Shown: positions 10,780-22,413 of the stretch, piece after piece
How the letters are laid out: every line of letters starts with the position of its first letter
Numbering within the stretch: the stretch's first letter is position 1
Source of the DNA: Pseudorasbora parva
Lineage: Eukaryota; Chordata; Actinopteri; Cypriniformes; Gobionidae
Direction: 5' to 3'
Assembly: GCF_024679245.1 (NCBI RefSeq)
Contig: NC_090188.1
Coordinates: 32,954,624 to 33,018,623 of the forward strand
Length of the DNA: 64,000 bases
Made by a program: the position numbers and the translations under genes
The notes under the pieces: generated by a model
Told to the model about the DNA's origin: nothing
The model's database searches: none
The model's input: only the letters and a program-made list of their open reading frames with translations

Positions 10780-11208
10780 TGTCACGGTTCATGGATTCCC
10801 TGTCTCACTCTTGGGTGCGTGTTGAATGTAGGTGAGGGCGGAGCCTGGGATTGGCTCATCACGCACCTGTGGCTGATCACCTGCACCAGCTGCAACTCAT
10901 CACTTTCACCCTATTTAGTCTCTCTGTTTCTCTCTTGTCTTTGTCAGAGCGTTGTTGGATGTTCCCCTTGTGTCTCCGTGTTGGTTGTCGTTTCCCCCTT
11001 CTGTGAAACGCTGGATCCCTTCCCGGATTACCTCAACCGCGCTCCCGAGTCACTGCTGCTCACAGCCTGCCCGTGTCGCCAACAGAGTCTCTCTCACTGC
11101 TCCGTCTTATCCGGACTTCTTCTGTGTTCTGAGTTTTGGCTTCTGTGACACTTCTGTCAATAAACTGAGTTACTTGCAATTGAATCCTGCCTCTGTGAAT
11201 CCGTTACA
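10780..11208 (+). repeat. 3' LTR
   Basis: Same length and same sequence by eye as 6072-6500. The polyadenylation signal is at 11159-11164. The flanking ATACT (11209-11213) repeats the left flank. Confidence 0.95.
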
Positions 11209-11213
11209 ATACT

Positions 11214-11831
11214 AAGCAAAACTTATCAAGTCTAAACTTTCATATATGTACATATATAAACACTTTTTTTATTGCCATTATTGCAGTCATTTTCAGGGTT
11301 AATTTGAGGCCTTTTAAATTCAACAACAAACAGGCAACTTCTAATTACGTGTAAACAAGATGCATGCAATTTTCTGTACTCTTTGTACAGGATTTTACGC
11401 TAAAGACAAGGGTCAAAGAGAGGAGGAAAAATAGTGGTTTATAAATGGGGGGAGGGGAGCAAGCTAAATAACATTTACTAAAACAACATATGGTTCCTAA
11501 TATAACAATTTTGAAGGTGAACATAAAATAGCTAGGCATGGGAGCGACCCTCACCACTGGAGGGGCCAGAATACGAATACATAAGTGTGAAGCAGTTTGT
11601 TATCAACTCGCACACAGAGAGAACTGCAATCTTGACCCAATTATACAGCCACACTTATCAGAGCCTGTACATGAACTGGCAGCAGAATCTCTGCCCACAG
11701 CCACTGAGTCAGTGGACAAAGAGGACGATAGCAGAGAGAGAGAGAGCAAGAACTGGTATTTTACTGAATAACAGTCTGCTTTACAGAAGGTTAGAGTCAA
11801 CATTAAATCAAAATAGACCCCATTTACTTTC
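11214..11831. other. no recognisable feature
   Basis: AT-rich sequence with a short GA run near 11733-11745. No gene or repeat end is visible. Confidence 0.45.
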
Positions 11832-12624
11832 TTAAAGGTTAGTTCACCCAAAAATGAATTTGATGTCATTAATGACTCGCCCTAATGTCGTTCCACACCT
11901 GTAAGACCTCCATTCATCTTCAGAACACAGTTTAAGATATTTTATATTTAGTCCGAGAGCGTATGCAAGTGTATGCACACTATACTGTCCATGTCCAGAA
12001 AGGGAATAAAAACATCATCAAAGTAGTCCATATGTGACATCAGTTGGTTAATTAGAATCTCTTGAAGCATCAAAAATACATTTTTGTCCAAAAATAACAA
12101 AATCTATGAATTCATTCGGCATTGTCCTCTCTTCCTTGTTTGTGTTCAATCTTCAAAAAAAAAAAAAAAAAAAAGATTCAAACGGTTGTAAATCAGCGTA
12201 TTGATTCATGATTCGGATTGTGTGCCAATCTGCCAAAATCACGTGACACTGCCGATCCGAATCATTGATCGATTCACTGATTCATAACCGTTTGAATCTT
12301 TATTTGAGGATTGAAAACAAACAAGGAAGAAAAGACGATGATGAATAAAGTCGTAGTTTTTGTTATTTTTGGACCAAAATGTATTTTCGATGCTTCAAGA
12401 GATTCTAATTAACCAACTGATGTCACATATGGACTACTTTGACAATGTTTTTTTTTTTTCCTTTCTGGACATGGACAGTATAGTGTGCATACACTTGGAT
12501 ACGCTCTCAGACTAAATATAAAATATCTTAAACTGTGTTCTGAAGATAAACGTCTTAATGTTATGGTTGCTGACGTCAGACAATGAAAGATCCAAGACAT
12601 CCAAACTAAAACAGGTGTATTTAT

Positions 12625-13451
12625 TAGTGATGTTAACAGTGACACCAAAGCTCCGAAGCGTGTGTCAAAAAAATGAAACTATTTTCTGTGAAGCTTTGTA
12701 TCGATGCTTGATTCGTTCTATCAAAACCACGTGACCAATGACGTCCGAAGCTTCGTTTCACAAACACCCACGTGACTGATTCAGAAAGGTTTAAAAATGC
12801 GCGACACAGGGCGTGCCTGTGAGGTGTATTGCGTTGCATTGAGCGGGTTTTTTGTATTGCGCGAGTTTGTTATGGACCCTGTTGCAAAGAGAGGGCGTTC
12901 TGAAATGTGGGAACACTTTCATTTGATTTCGCCCAATAAAGTTGATCATTTATTTGGCTTTTGTTCTGCCGCATATATTTATCTATTTATTTATTTCATC
13001 CGCACTAGCCGACTTCATACAAGTATAGGCTTATCCTTCTATAATCATGTGAAAGTGTGTGTGTTTTTCCTTGTGTGCATGCATTTATTTAGCATACTTC
13101 CTTTATTCGTGAGTTTTATTTGTTTACAAACAGGAAAAATGTTCACATTCACAATACAAAATCATATCTTTATTGGTTTAAGTTACTAGGAGTATGCAAT
13201 GGAACAGATTGTGTCACATAATGTCATATATAATATATTGATTAATTTATTAATCAATCCATTAATTCACTTTTTGCTTCTAGATAATGCGTCGGTTGCA
13301 AAACATTTTGCGACACAGCGCTTTCCCTCACTTTCACCAGCAGAGGTCCTCGTTGAGCTCTGACTTGAAAAGCTTCGAGTAATGAACCTTTTTCTGATAC
13401 AACTGTGCTGAAAGCTTCACTGGTTCAGAAAGCTTCACTTCGCCATCACTA
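12625..13451 (+). mobile_element. hAT transposon, internally deleted
   Basis: The ends are TAGTGATG on the left and CATCACTA on the right. A perfect 8-bp duplication GTATTTAT lies at 12617-12624 and 13452-13459, the hAT hallmark. The interior keeps the start of a BED-finger transposase and loses the rest. Confidence 0.9.
12872..12952 (+). pseudogene. hAT transposase, N-terminal BED-finger fragment
   Basis: From ATG 12872 the frame reads MDPVAKRGRSEMWEHFHLIS then PNKVDH. The WEHFxLxxPNKV wording is the beginning of the BED zinc finger of hAT transposases, which bind the element ends. The finger cysteines and histidines that should follow are missing, because the sequence changes character near 12950. 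The same frame also has an earlier ATG at 12797. Confidence 0.7.
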
Positions 13452-13749
13452 GTATTTATTAACAGAGAACTCAGAACAGAAAACATCAACAATGCTAGAC
13501 ATACTTCACACTACATTAACACAAACATTAGAACCGAAAAAGAGTGCAGGGAGTGAGTCCAAACATAAAGGAGTGCTAATGACAAAGGCCAGGTGCAGGG
13601 AATCCGGGGAGAGCGGGAGAGATGAGGAGGAAGTGCGATCAGGTGCGAGAAAGGGAGGATCTTGGGAAATGGAGTCTGGGAACAGGAGTGATATGTGAAA
13701 CTTACGGGTGTGGAACAACATTTCATTTTTTGGTAAACTAACCCTTTAA

Positions 13750-14186
13750 TGCATGTTTATGGTTTTATTGAGCACAGTGCATCTCCGTAATCTTCAATCA
13801 AAATCGAAATCTACTTGTTCTGCAAAAAAAAAAAAAAAAAAAAAAAAACTTTAACTACTAAAGTAAATCACCTTATAATGAGATTTTGAAATTTATATGT
13901 AACTTACAAAAAACGTTATAATGAAAAAAAAGATACATTTAAATTGCCATGCAGTCTTTCTTTAGTTTTCTTTAATTAAAGTATTCTGTTATCTCTGTAA
14001 TCTAAGTTTGTTTTTCTTTAACTCTTAGCCGTTTCTTTTTCTTGACATTTAATTTACAATAAATGGCTCCCACTATTGTATACAACTTATTATTATTTAT
14101 TTTTTTCATAAATATTTGCTTGTTCCAAAACATAAACAAAAAATTAAAAAAATCAGAAAGCAGATTGTCGTTATCCCTAGTATTCC
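13750..14186. other. no gene; AT-rich with poly-A run
   Basis: Contains an A run at 13825-13848. The small frames have no family resemblance. Confidence 0.5.
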
Positions 14187-14935
14187 TGCGCACTTAATAA
14201 ACAAACTCAAGCTGGTCCAAAACGCAGCAGCTCGAGTTCTTACTAGAACCAGGAAGTATGATCATATTAGTCCAGTTCTGTCAACACCGCATTGGCTCTC
14301 TAATAAACATTGCATACATTTTAAAATCCTGCTGATTACTTAAAAAACACTTAATGGTTTAGCTCCCCAGTACTTAAGCGAGCTCTTAACACATTATACT
14401 CCATCACGTCTATTGCGGTCTCAGAACTCTGGCCAGTGGATAATACCTATCTAAATCAACTGCAGGCGGTTGATCCTTTTCCTATTTAGCACCTAAACTC
14501 TGGAACAGTCTTCCTAGCATTGTTCGGGAGGCAGACACACTCTAGCCTTTTAAATCTGAACTAAAAACACATCTTTTTTTAGCATACACAACAATTTATG
14601 AATTTCTATCATTCAAATAATGTCAAATGATTGTAAGGCTGCATTAATTAGGTCAGCCAGAACCAGGAAAACTTACCATAACACCTGATACACTCATTAC
14701 ACTAAAAGAAGAATGGCATCTACGATAGTCTCTCTGTTTTTCCCAAAGTTTACAGTAGTCAGCCGTATTCGGGCTGTGTCAATATTTGATGGTGGACCTG
14801 CGCCTAGACGCGACCACAACACTTCCCTGAAGTGTCAGCAGAGACCGTGTCAACTAGACTCTTCCCTGCAAAGGCCTCATGAAACATTATTAAAAAAAAT
14901 TCTGTTCACACAGATCTGCACAAATGACTAAAAAC
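14187..14935 (+). pseudogene. L2-type LINE, 3' end of ORF2 and 3' UTR remnant
   Basis: Translation shows NKLKLVQNAAARVLTRTRKY and DHISPVLSTPHWL, then a stop followed by LNGLAPQYLSELLTHYTPSR, and near 14555 the final FKSELKTHLF. These are the last blocks of fish L2 reverse transcriptase proteins, and are parallel to the intact-looking blocks of the minus-strand L2 at 22414-22900. Several stops and frame changes break it. From 14700 to 14935 the text resembles the L2 3' untranslated region. Old, inactive copy. Confidence 0.75.
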
Positions 14936-14939
14936 ACTG

Positions 14940-15310
14940 GAAAACACTTTACAATACAGGTGCGCTAATATGCATTAATTCATGCTCAACTAATGCACAG
15001 ATAATAATGAGTTAATGTATGGCTCATGAATAAAGCATTTATTAATGATTAGTGCATCAGCAGCTAATGAAGATTATACATGATTAACAGATTAAGTAAT
15101 CATTAAATTGTTATTAGTTAAGTGTGTCATGATGTATTAATTCCCTAATAACATATTATATTATCTAATAATATAAATGAACGTGTTAATTAACACAACG
15201 GGTCAAAGCCATGCATTTCAACTTCCAGTTGTCTGCTTTAATGAATCATTAGCTAATGACTTACAAAGGTATTATTATGTTATGACTACTTGCTGTGGCA
15301 CATGACTATT
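14940..15310. repeat. AT-rich dispersed repeat (ACACTTTACAATA type)
   Basis: Begins AAAACACTTTACAATACAGG and is filled with TAATG/ATTAAT words typical of short fish TIR repeats. No coding sequence. The right border is not defined. Confidence 0.35.
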
Positions 15311-16935
15311 AACTTATTGTTAAAGCTACACGGTGTAACTTTTTTAGTTTATTCTTAGCTAAAAAACACTTAGTTCTTTCAAAAATATATGAGCTCATTA
15401 TTGTATATTTACTTCTTTCAAGTAATAGAGTATTCTCGTAAATTATAATATGCCGTTGAAAATACATACGGGTGAGGGGTTTGAATGCCGGTTGCCATGT
15501 TGCCCCTCCATCTTGAAAGTACATTAGCCAAAGAGGTACATACCCATAAATTCAAATTTCAAATTTCGTGTTTTAACACTCGATGGCACTCATGAATGAG
15601 GTCAAACTGGAAACCATGTTAATCTTGGACTAAATTGGCCACCGTAGGAGTTAAAATGAAATCGGAATTGAGAGGAACAGAAACTAATATTCACTGGATT
15701 GTCATGTACCTTTACACCGCTAGATGGGGGGAAATATCACTTTTTTGCATGTGCATGCCATCACTGTTTTCACAGATTCCCGTTTTTGAAGTTTACACAG
15801 AGATGATAACAGTATTGTTTTCAAAATACCTATTTCAATGTTTGCGTTCTTAGGTCACCAAAACGTTGTTGTTGTGTAAATGAATGGCCAGAAAACATAA
15901 CATTTTTCTGTTTTCAATTGAAAACGGTGTTGTGTAGTTAATAAGTAATGATTTTAACAATGGAAATGAATCAATCAAAAACTTTCTTAAGCTGGACAAT
16001 TACTTTTTTTCTAGAGCTGCTGTGCAGCCAAAACATTTCTTTCCCCTATTATTACTTTTGCTTTGAAGCAATCTGTATTTTAATAAGCGTTATATAAATT
16101 AAGGTAACTTGAATTTACCATCCACACATCATATTACCCATAGCTATATACCCATCAAATGAGGAATACGTTTTTTTTGTTTTTTTTTGTTTCAGATATA
16201 TAGCGAATTAAATCATGAGGAATCAGCCAGTAATCTATTATTTACAAGGGATGAATTATTTAACATGTAATCACAACAGTCAGGGGTTTAAATATGTCCA
16301 TACAGTAACTTGAAACTTGTCAGTTATAAAATAAAATAAGATTTGTGAACTGACATCTTTGGTCAGAGAGTGGTCACCTGGAGCATCATTTAAGTCACCA
16401 CCTATAATTACACACCCTTCTTTATACTACCTTTTTAGATTGGTTAATATTTCATACATGTTCGGAAAGATTTCTAGATTGTGTGCAAACGTTGAAGCCA
16501 TAGACATGGCAAATTATTAAATTATCCAAACTGAGAGACATGATAATCCATCTTCTGAATGAAAAGTTTCCAAAATATCACCATTAAATTTGTTAAGAGA
16601 ATTGCAACACCTGCTGAGTATTTGGATATGTGATTGAAAACAATATAATCTCCCTATTGGGTTTTCAAAAAACAATTTGGAATCAGTCACAGGAATGAAT
16701 CTCTCTGAAAAAAGTATGAGCTTCCATTTGTCTTCCAAAAAGAAATATAGCTTTTAATTTAATGGTGTAGCAAATGCTTTATTTCCAAGCTTGTGATAAG
16801 CTGTTACAAAAAGGAACTAACTAAACAGTAGAACAATAAGTATTAACTTTGGAGAAACCATGAAACATTCATTGAATGTTTTATGTCATTCAAAACACTT
16901 GCATTGACCCAGATTTATATCGAAATGTTCCCTGG
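15311..16935. other. no gene recognised; one possible TIR repeat end
   Basis: TTAAAGCTACACGGTGTAACTT at 15320-15341 resembles the end of a common fish TIR element, but I could not place the opposite end. The rest (15800-16935) is AT-rich and featureless to me. Confidence 0.35.
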
Positions 16936-16939
16936 AGGA

Positions 16940-17560
16940 CAGCTGTCAGCCACCATCCACTCAGATAACATCTGGGACACTGAGTTGCACCCCTTCAATG
17001 AAGCCGAATCCTATTTAAAAGCTGCCTTCTTGCCCTCTTCCCTCACTTGTTTCACCAATGGCCATTCCTTCTTTCTTGCAGCTCTCTTTTCTGATGATAG
17101 ATTCTCTTTTTCAGATATTGATTGTCTTTGGCCTCTCTCCACACTTTGTCTCTTATTACTCTAGGGCGACCATTAGCTCTTTTGTGTCCCAGTCTATGAA
17201 CATAATCTACCACATCTGGAATTGTCTATGCAATCTTTGGAAATATTTTGGAGAGGATAAGGGTAACATTTTGTCTGTTGTTCTCCCTGTCTGGACCACT
17301 TTATTTTACACCGTTAATCCTGAGATCCTTTTCTATTTATGCATTCCCATCTCCTTTAGCTGCTTATGCTCTAGCTGCATTGTGGAATCTGCAAAAACAA
17401 TTCCAGATTCAAAATCTTCTCTTTGTGGGATGTGCTCCCAAGTAAAAATTTGCTTATGGTGGTAGAAAGAGAAGTGATAGAAGAGGCCATTTTGTTCCAA
17501 TATTTTTCCAAGGACTCAACTTTTTGAAATGTGCCATCACATTTTGATGTAAGTTCTGCA
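16940..17560 (-). pseudogene. LINE ORF1-like protein remnant (L1/Tx1-type)
   Basis: On the minus strand around 17220-17050 the frame reads DVVDYVHRLGHKRANGRPRV followed by IRDKVWREAKDNQYL, then stops. This resembles the RNA-recognition part of L1-type ORF1 proteins (VVHRLGRK.. then DKIWKEAKxxxFL). Further on, GKKAAF and GFIEGVQL near 17030-16960 fit the end of that domain. Upstream, a coiled-coil-like stretch lies at 17560-17371. Stops and frame changes make it non-functional. ORF1 proteins coat LINE RNA. The plus-strand frames over the same region are shadows. Confidence 0.5.
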
Positions 17561-17581
17561 ACAGACTGAAGAAAGTGAATA

Positions 17582-17632
17582 AACAATATTTTGTATAAAG
17601 TGCTATATAAATAAAAATGACGTGACTTTACT
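17582..17632 (+). repeat. LINE/SINE 3' tail fragment
   Basis: AAAGTGCTATATAAATAAAA followed by TGACGTGACTTTA resembles the shared 3' tail of L2-type LINEs and their SINEs. It stands alone. Confidence 0.4.
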
Positions 17633-17971
17633 GGAATGCTGAATTGCATAGCTGTTGCAAACATATTCACAGCGCCACGATTTGATGCTTTCTTAACTGC
17701 TGTTTTCTTACCACTGTCATTTTTGTTGAGTGCTTATTTTGAAGAAAAGCACACAGCATATATTTGAATACCGAATTACATTCTCTTCTATTTGGGCTTT
17801 AACGGACACATACTCACCAAATAATGTTTAAATACATGTCTTGGTGAGTGTCCTCCTAAACACAGTCACATTTGCTTTGACTTAACGTAAAATGATAAAG
17901 AAAATGGATACGTACCATTGTATTGAATCTGTGCTTTAGCACAGTCATTGCATTAATGAGTCATTAATTTT

Positions 17972-18110
17972 AAAGGGGTCCTATTATGCTTTTTCACATT
18001 TTCATCTTTAGTTAGTGTGTAATGTTGCTGTTTATGCATAAAAAAATATCTGCAAGGTTACAAAGCTCAAAATCTACTCCAAAGGGAGATATTTTAGTAT
18101 TGTGATTAAA
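17972..18110. repeat. dispersed repeat (GGGGTCCTATTATGC family)
   Basis: TTTAAAGGGGTCCTATTATG then CTTTTTCACATTTTC is the start of a frequent cyprinid TIR repeat. Only one end is visible before the Tc1 remnant. Confidence 0.5.
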
Positions 18111-18189
18111 TAGTGTATAACATCATATCTAAAATGTATAATAAAAAATAAAAGAATAATAATTAAAAAATAATAATAATAATGTTGGC

Positions 18190-19077
18190 CCACATTGATA
18201 GGATCGGTATCTAAATAATAGGATAGGATGGTGGTCATAAAGAGATGGACATGGTTAGAAACAATGCTCAAGTAGTACATGGCATTTAAGTGATGGCCAA
18301 TTGGCTCTAAAGGGCCTAAAGTGTGCCAAGAAAACATCCCCCACACCATTACACCACCACCACCAGCCTGCTCAGTGGTAACAAGGCATTATAGATCCAT
18401 GTTCTCATTCTGTTTACGCCAAATTCTGACTCTACCATCTGAATGTCTCAACAGAAATCAAGACTAATCAGACCAGGCAACATTTTTCCAGTCTTCAACT
18501 GTCCAATTTTGTTGAGCTTGTGCAAATTGTAGCCTCTTTTTCCTATTTGTAGTGGAGATGAGTTGTACCAGGTGGGGTCTTCTGCTGTTGTTGCCCACCC
18601 ACCTCAAGGTTGTGCGTGTTGTGGCTTCACAAATGCTTTTCTGCATACCTCCGTTGTAACGAGTGGTTATTTCAGTCAAAGTTGCTCTTCTATCAGCTTG
18701 AATCAGTCGGCCCATTCTCCTCTGACCTCTAGCATCAACAAGGCATTTTCGCCCACAGGACTGCCGCATACTGAATGTTTTTCCCTTTTCACACCATTCT
18801 TTGTAAACCCTAGAAATGGTTGTGTGTGAAAATCTCAGTAACTGAGCAGATTGTGAAATATTCAGACCGGCCCGTCTGGCACCAACAACCATGCCAGGCT
18901 CAAAATTGCTTAAATCACCATTCTTTCCCATTCTGACATTCAGTTTGGAGTTCAGGAGATATTCTTGACCAGGACCACACCCCTAAATGCATTGAAGCAA
19001 CTGCCATGTGATTAGATAATTAGATAATTGCATTAATGAGAAATTAAACAGGTGTTCCAAATAATCCTTTAGGTAAG
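18190..19077 (-). mobile_element. Tc1-like transposon remnant
   Basis: The minus-strand left end is recognisable near 19077 (ACCTAAAGGATTATTTGGAA, then ACACCTGTTTAATTTC). It directly abuts a TA array, a natural target for Tc1 elements, which insert at TA. The other end is lost in an (AAT)n stretch around 18160-18190. Confidence 0.75.
18464..18931 (-). pseudogene. Tc1-like transposase, N-terminal two-thirds
   Basis: From ATG 18931 (minus) the frame gives 155 aa. The N-terminal part is the helix-turn-helix DNA-binding region (SQSAQLLRFSHTTISRVYKE, then GRKCLVDARGQRRMGRLIQ), followed by LQFAQAQQNWTVEDWKNVAW and SD, the first catalytic aspartate block, where it stops. Past the stop, motifs continue in shifted form: RIWRKQNENMDL near 18410 and GGGVMVWGMFSW near 18340, then truncation before the C-terminal DE residues. 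Tc1 transposase cuts at the TIRs and inserts at TA. Confidence 0.8.
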
Positions 19078-19078
19078 T

Positions 19079-20546
<1,468 letters not shown>

Positions 20547-20550
20547 TTAA

Positions 20551-21739
20551 CCCTTGAGCGGTCTTCAGTCATTTCTGACCGGATAATTTTAAGTTTTGAA
20601 GTGTTAAAAATCACAGCTTCATCCAAATGGTATGCAACTTGGTGACTATGACACAAAACAAAACAAAAATTGAGGGCATGCTTCGAACAGGTTAATTTGT
20701 CATAAAGTCACACTCATGGTCTCGGCGTCAAAAATGACCGACCATAAAAAATGAATGGAAATACAAAAGACAAAAATATGAAAATAATGGTAATATTTGT
20801 GTGCACAATCTACAAATCGGCTACGATACTGAAAAAAAAGTACACAGCATACAGATGACACTATAAAACATTAAGAATTTGATATAAATATATCCACTCA
20901 CACACAGACACACCTACGAACCACAGTGTATGTAACACAGAGCACAGTTTTGAGAATATCTGAAATCTATTCAATAATTCAGACATAATTCAGAAAAAGC
21001 TCACATCAGTAAAGCGGTGACATTATAAAACAGCATCAAGACTGTGAAATAAAAACTCCCACTCACACACCTCGGCCACTTTGTCTGTAACACAGAGCAA
21101 AGTTTTGAGAGTATATAAAATCAGTTCAAATCAATTCAGTAATAATGCAGAAAAAAGGCTTACTGTCATAATGTAGTGTCACAGGGTGATTGAATTAATT
21201 CCTTTTTTATTATTATTATGAAATTCTAAATAAATAAAAAAAAGGTTAAATATTTAGCTTTGTTCTCAATCTAATACTTAAAATCACTATTTAAAAAAAA
21301 AAAAAAAAACTTGACAAAGCAGCCGTTGAGATTGTTTAAATACATATTTAAATAAAAATATGTAATTATGTCTAAAAACAACTAAGTCTTCAAGTGTTAG
21401 TGCAGAGTGTTATACAACTAGTGGTTACACCAAGGTATTAAATTTTTTCTTTCTATACTCTCAAAATTTGATGCTAATCTGCCTTCAAAAAATTGGATTT
21501 TAATGGCCTAGACTCTATTTTATATATGTTTTATTTTAAAAATCTATAGGAAAAATTTATATTTATTCCCGCATACATATTATTAGTACCACAAAACACT
21601 CTCAAAATGATAAATAAAACATAAAATATAATTGGACAAAAATTATTTCAATGATTTTGCTTAAAAAAATTAAGAAGTTACATTTCAGGGGTCCAGTCCA
21701 GCTTTTGACCGCTAAGACCCCAGTAAAGACAGCACGGGT
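20551..21739. mobile_element. piggyBac-like non-autonomous TTAA element
   Basis: Left: TTAA (20547-20550) then CCCTTGAGCGGTCTTC. Right: inverse, GTGCTGTC..., ending CACGGG followed by TTTAA. Thus CCC/GGG ends sit between TTAA sites, as in piggyBac. The words GACCG and TTTTTGACC near both ends (20575, 20738, 21706) are inverted. No transposase. An imperfect tandem duplication of about 130 bp lies inside (about 20866-21000 and 21001-21140: CACTCACACAC, GTAACACAGAGCA, TTTTGAGA, ATTCA). Confidence 0.5.
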
Positions 21740-21763
21740 TTAAAAGAGGATATCTTTTAAAGT

Positions 21764-21899
21764 ATGGATCTAGAAATATTACAAAACGATCTGAATTTGA
21801 ATTGTATAAATCTGAATTATTGACAAGTGTAATCTAACAAAATTGAATATCATGTTGCATTTTACATAGTTCTGAATTAGAATTTTTAAATGTTGAATA
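21764..21899 (-). repeat. dispersed repeat, inverted copy of 30988-31145
   Basis: Reverse complement of 30988-31145 with few changes (for example GTAATCTAACAAAATTGAAT against ATTCAATTTTGTTAGATTAC). It ends exactly where an LTR-like TGTCACG starts at 21900. Confidence 0.75.
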
Positions 21900-22024
21900 T
21901 TGTCACGCCCTCACAGCCATCAGACACTGCCACGCCCACTCGTTCCCCATCACCGGCATTCTGATCACCTGTGCTCCATCACCAGTCAACACTACTTAAA
22001 CACTCCTCACCTTCACACTCACCA
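21900..22024 (+). repeat. LTR-like fragment (U3)
   Basis: Starts TGTCACGCCC, is CA-rich, and has a TATA-like ACTTAAA near 21995. It looks like the first 125 bp of a Gypsy LTR, cut off where the L2 sequence begins. No second LTR was found. Confidence 0.4.
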
Positions 22025-22240
22025 CTGGGAGATATCATTAAGAAGCATGGCGTTAGTTTTCATTGTTATGCTGATGATACTCAGCTCTATATTTCCTCAC
22101 ACCCTGACGAAACCTACCAATTCACAAGATTAACGGAATGCATAGCTGATATAAAAAATTGGATGAATAGTAATTTTCTGCAACTTAATTCAGATAAAAC
22201 TGCATTTGTAATTATTGGACAGAAAAGCTCCACAATTAAC
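22025..22240 (+). pseudogene. L2-type LINE RT fragment, plus strand
   Basis: The frame reads GDIIKKHGVSFHCYADDTQL then YISS, which includes the YADD catalytic box of the L2-type RT, and continues to NWMNSNFLQLNSDKTAFVII. It is cut on the left by an LTR-like piece and on the right, near 22240, by the 3' end of another L2 in opposite orientation. Confidence 0.8.
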
Positions 22241-22413
22241 AATAAAATAAACACAATAAAATACATTTTATTTATAATGCACTTTATATTAAACAAAATC
22301 TCAAAGTGCTACATAATTAAAAACAATCAACAACAATAAATATATAAGTAAATTAATAAAATAAAATAAATAAAACTGAAAAATAAAATAAAATAAAATA
22401 AAGAAGTAACAAG

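Larger units (their letters stand above)
6072..11208 (+). mobile_element. full-length sushi-ichi/Tf1-type Gypsy retrotransposon (chromovirus)
   Basis: A complete element of 5137 bp: 429-bp LTR, self-priming PBS, gag, pol with chromodomain, polypurine tract, 429-bp LTR. The two LTRs read identical by eye. A 5-bp target duplication ATACT lies at 6067-6071 and 11209-11213. Gag and pol are both open, with pol in the -1 frame and overlapping gag. Order PR-RT-RH-IN-chromodomain with a Tf1-like self-primer places it with sushi-ichi. Identical LTRs and open frames suggest a recent insertion. Direction is plus. Confidence 0.93.
12559..13700 (-). repeat. solo LTR on the minus strand, itself split by a hAT element
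   Basis: Removing the hAT element leaves about 307 bp. On the minus strand it ends CCATAACA and has an AATAAATAC polyadenylation signal next to the hAT site. Flanks are CTTAA (12554-12558) and CTTAC (13701-13705), a near-perfect 5-bp target duplication. Both flanks fall at the same point of the surrounding TIR element (compare 55086-55095). No internal retroviral sequence remains, so it is a recombination product. Confidence 0.7.
11832..13749. mobile_element. TIR element (TTAAAGG..TTCACCC family) split by nested insertions
   Basis: The left end reads TTAAAGGTTAGTTCACCC; the right end reads the inverse, TTACCAAAAAATG... in reverse, closing with ACTAACCCTTTAA at 13737-13749. The two halves are long inverted copies (for example CATGTCCAGAAAGG at about 11990 against CCTTTCTGGACATG at about 12461). 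A poly-A stretch lies at 12157-12176. The element is interrupted at 12559-13700 by a solo LTR. The TTAA-type ends suggest a TTAA-targeting superfamily, but this is not settled. Confidence 0.8.

Noticed and set aside
16883..17465. Plus-strand membrane-like proteins of 93 and 135 aa
   Set aside because: They lie antisense to a LINE ORF1-like remnant; the hydrophobic look comes from reading its complement.
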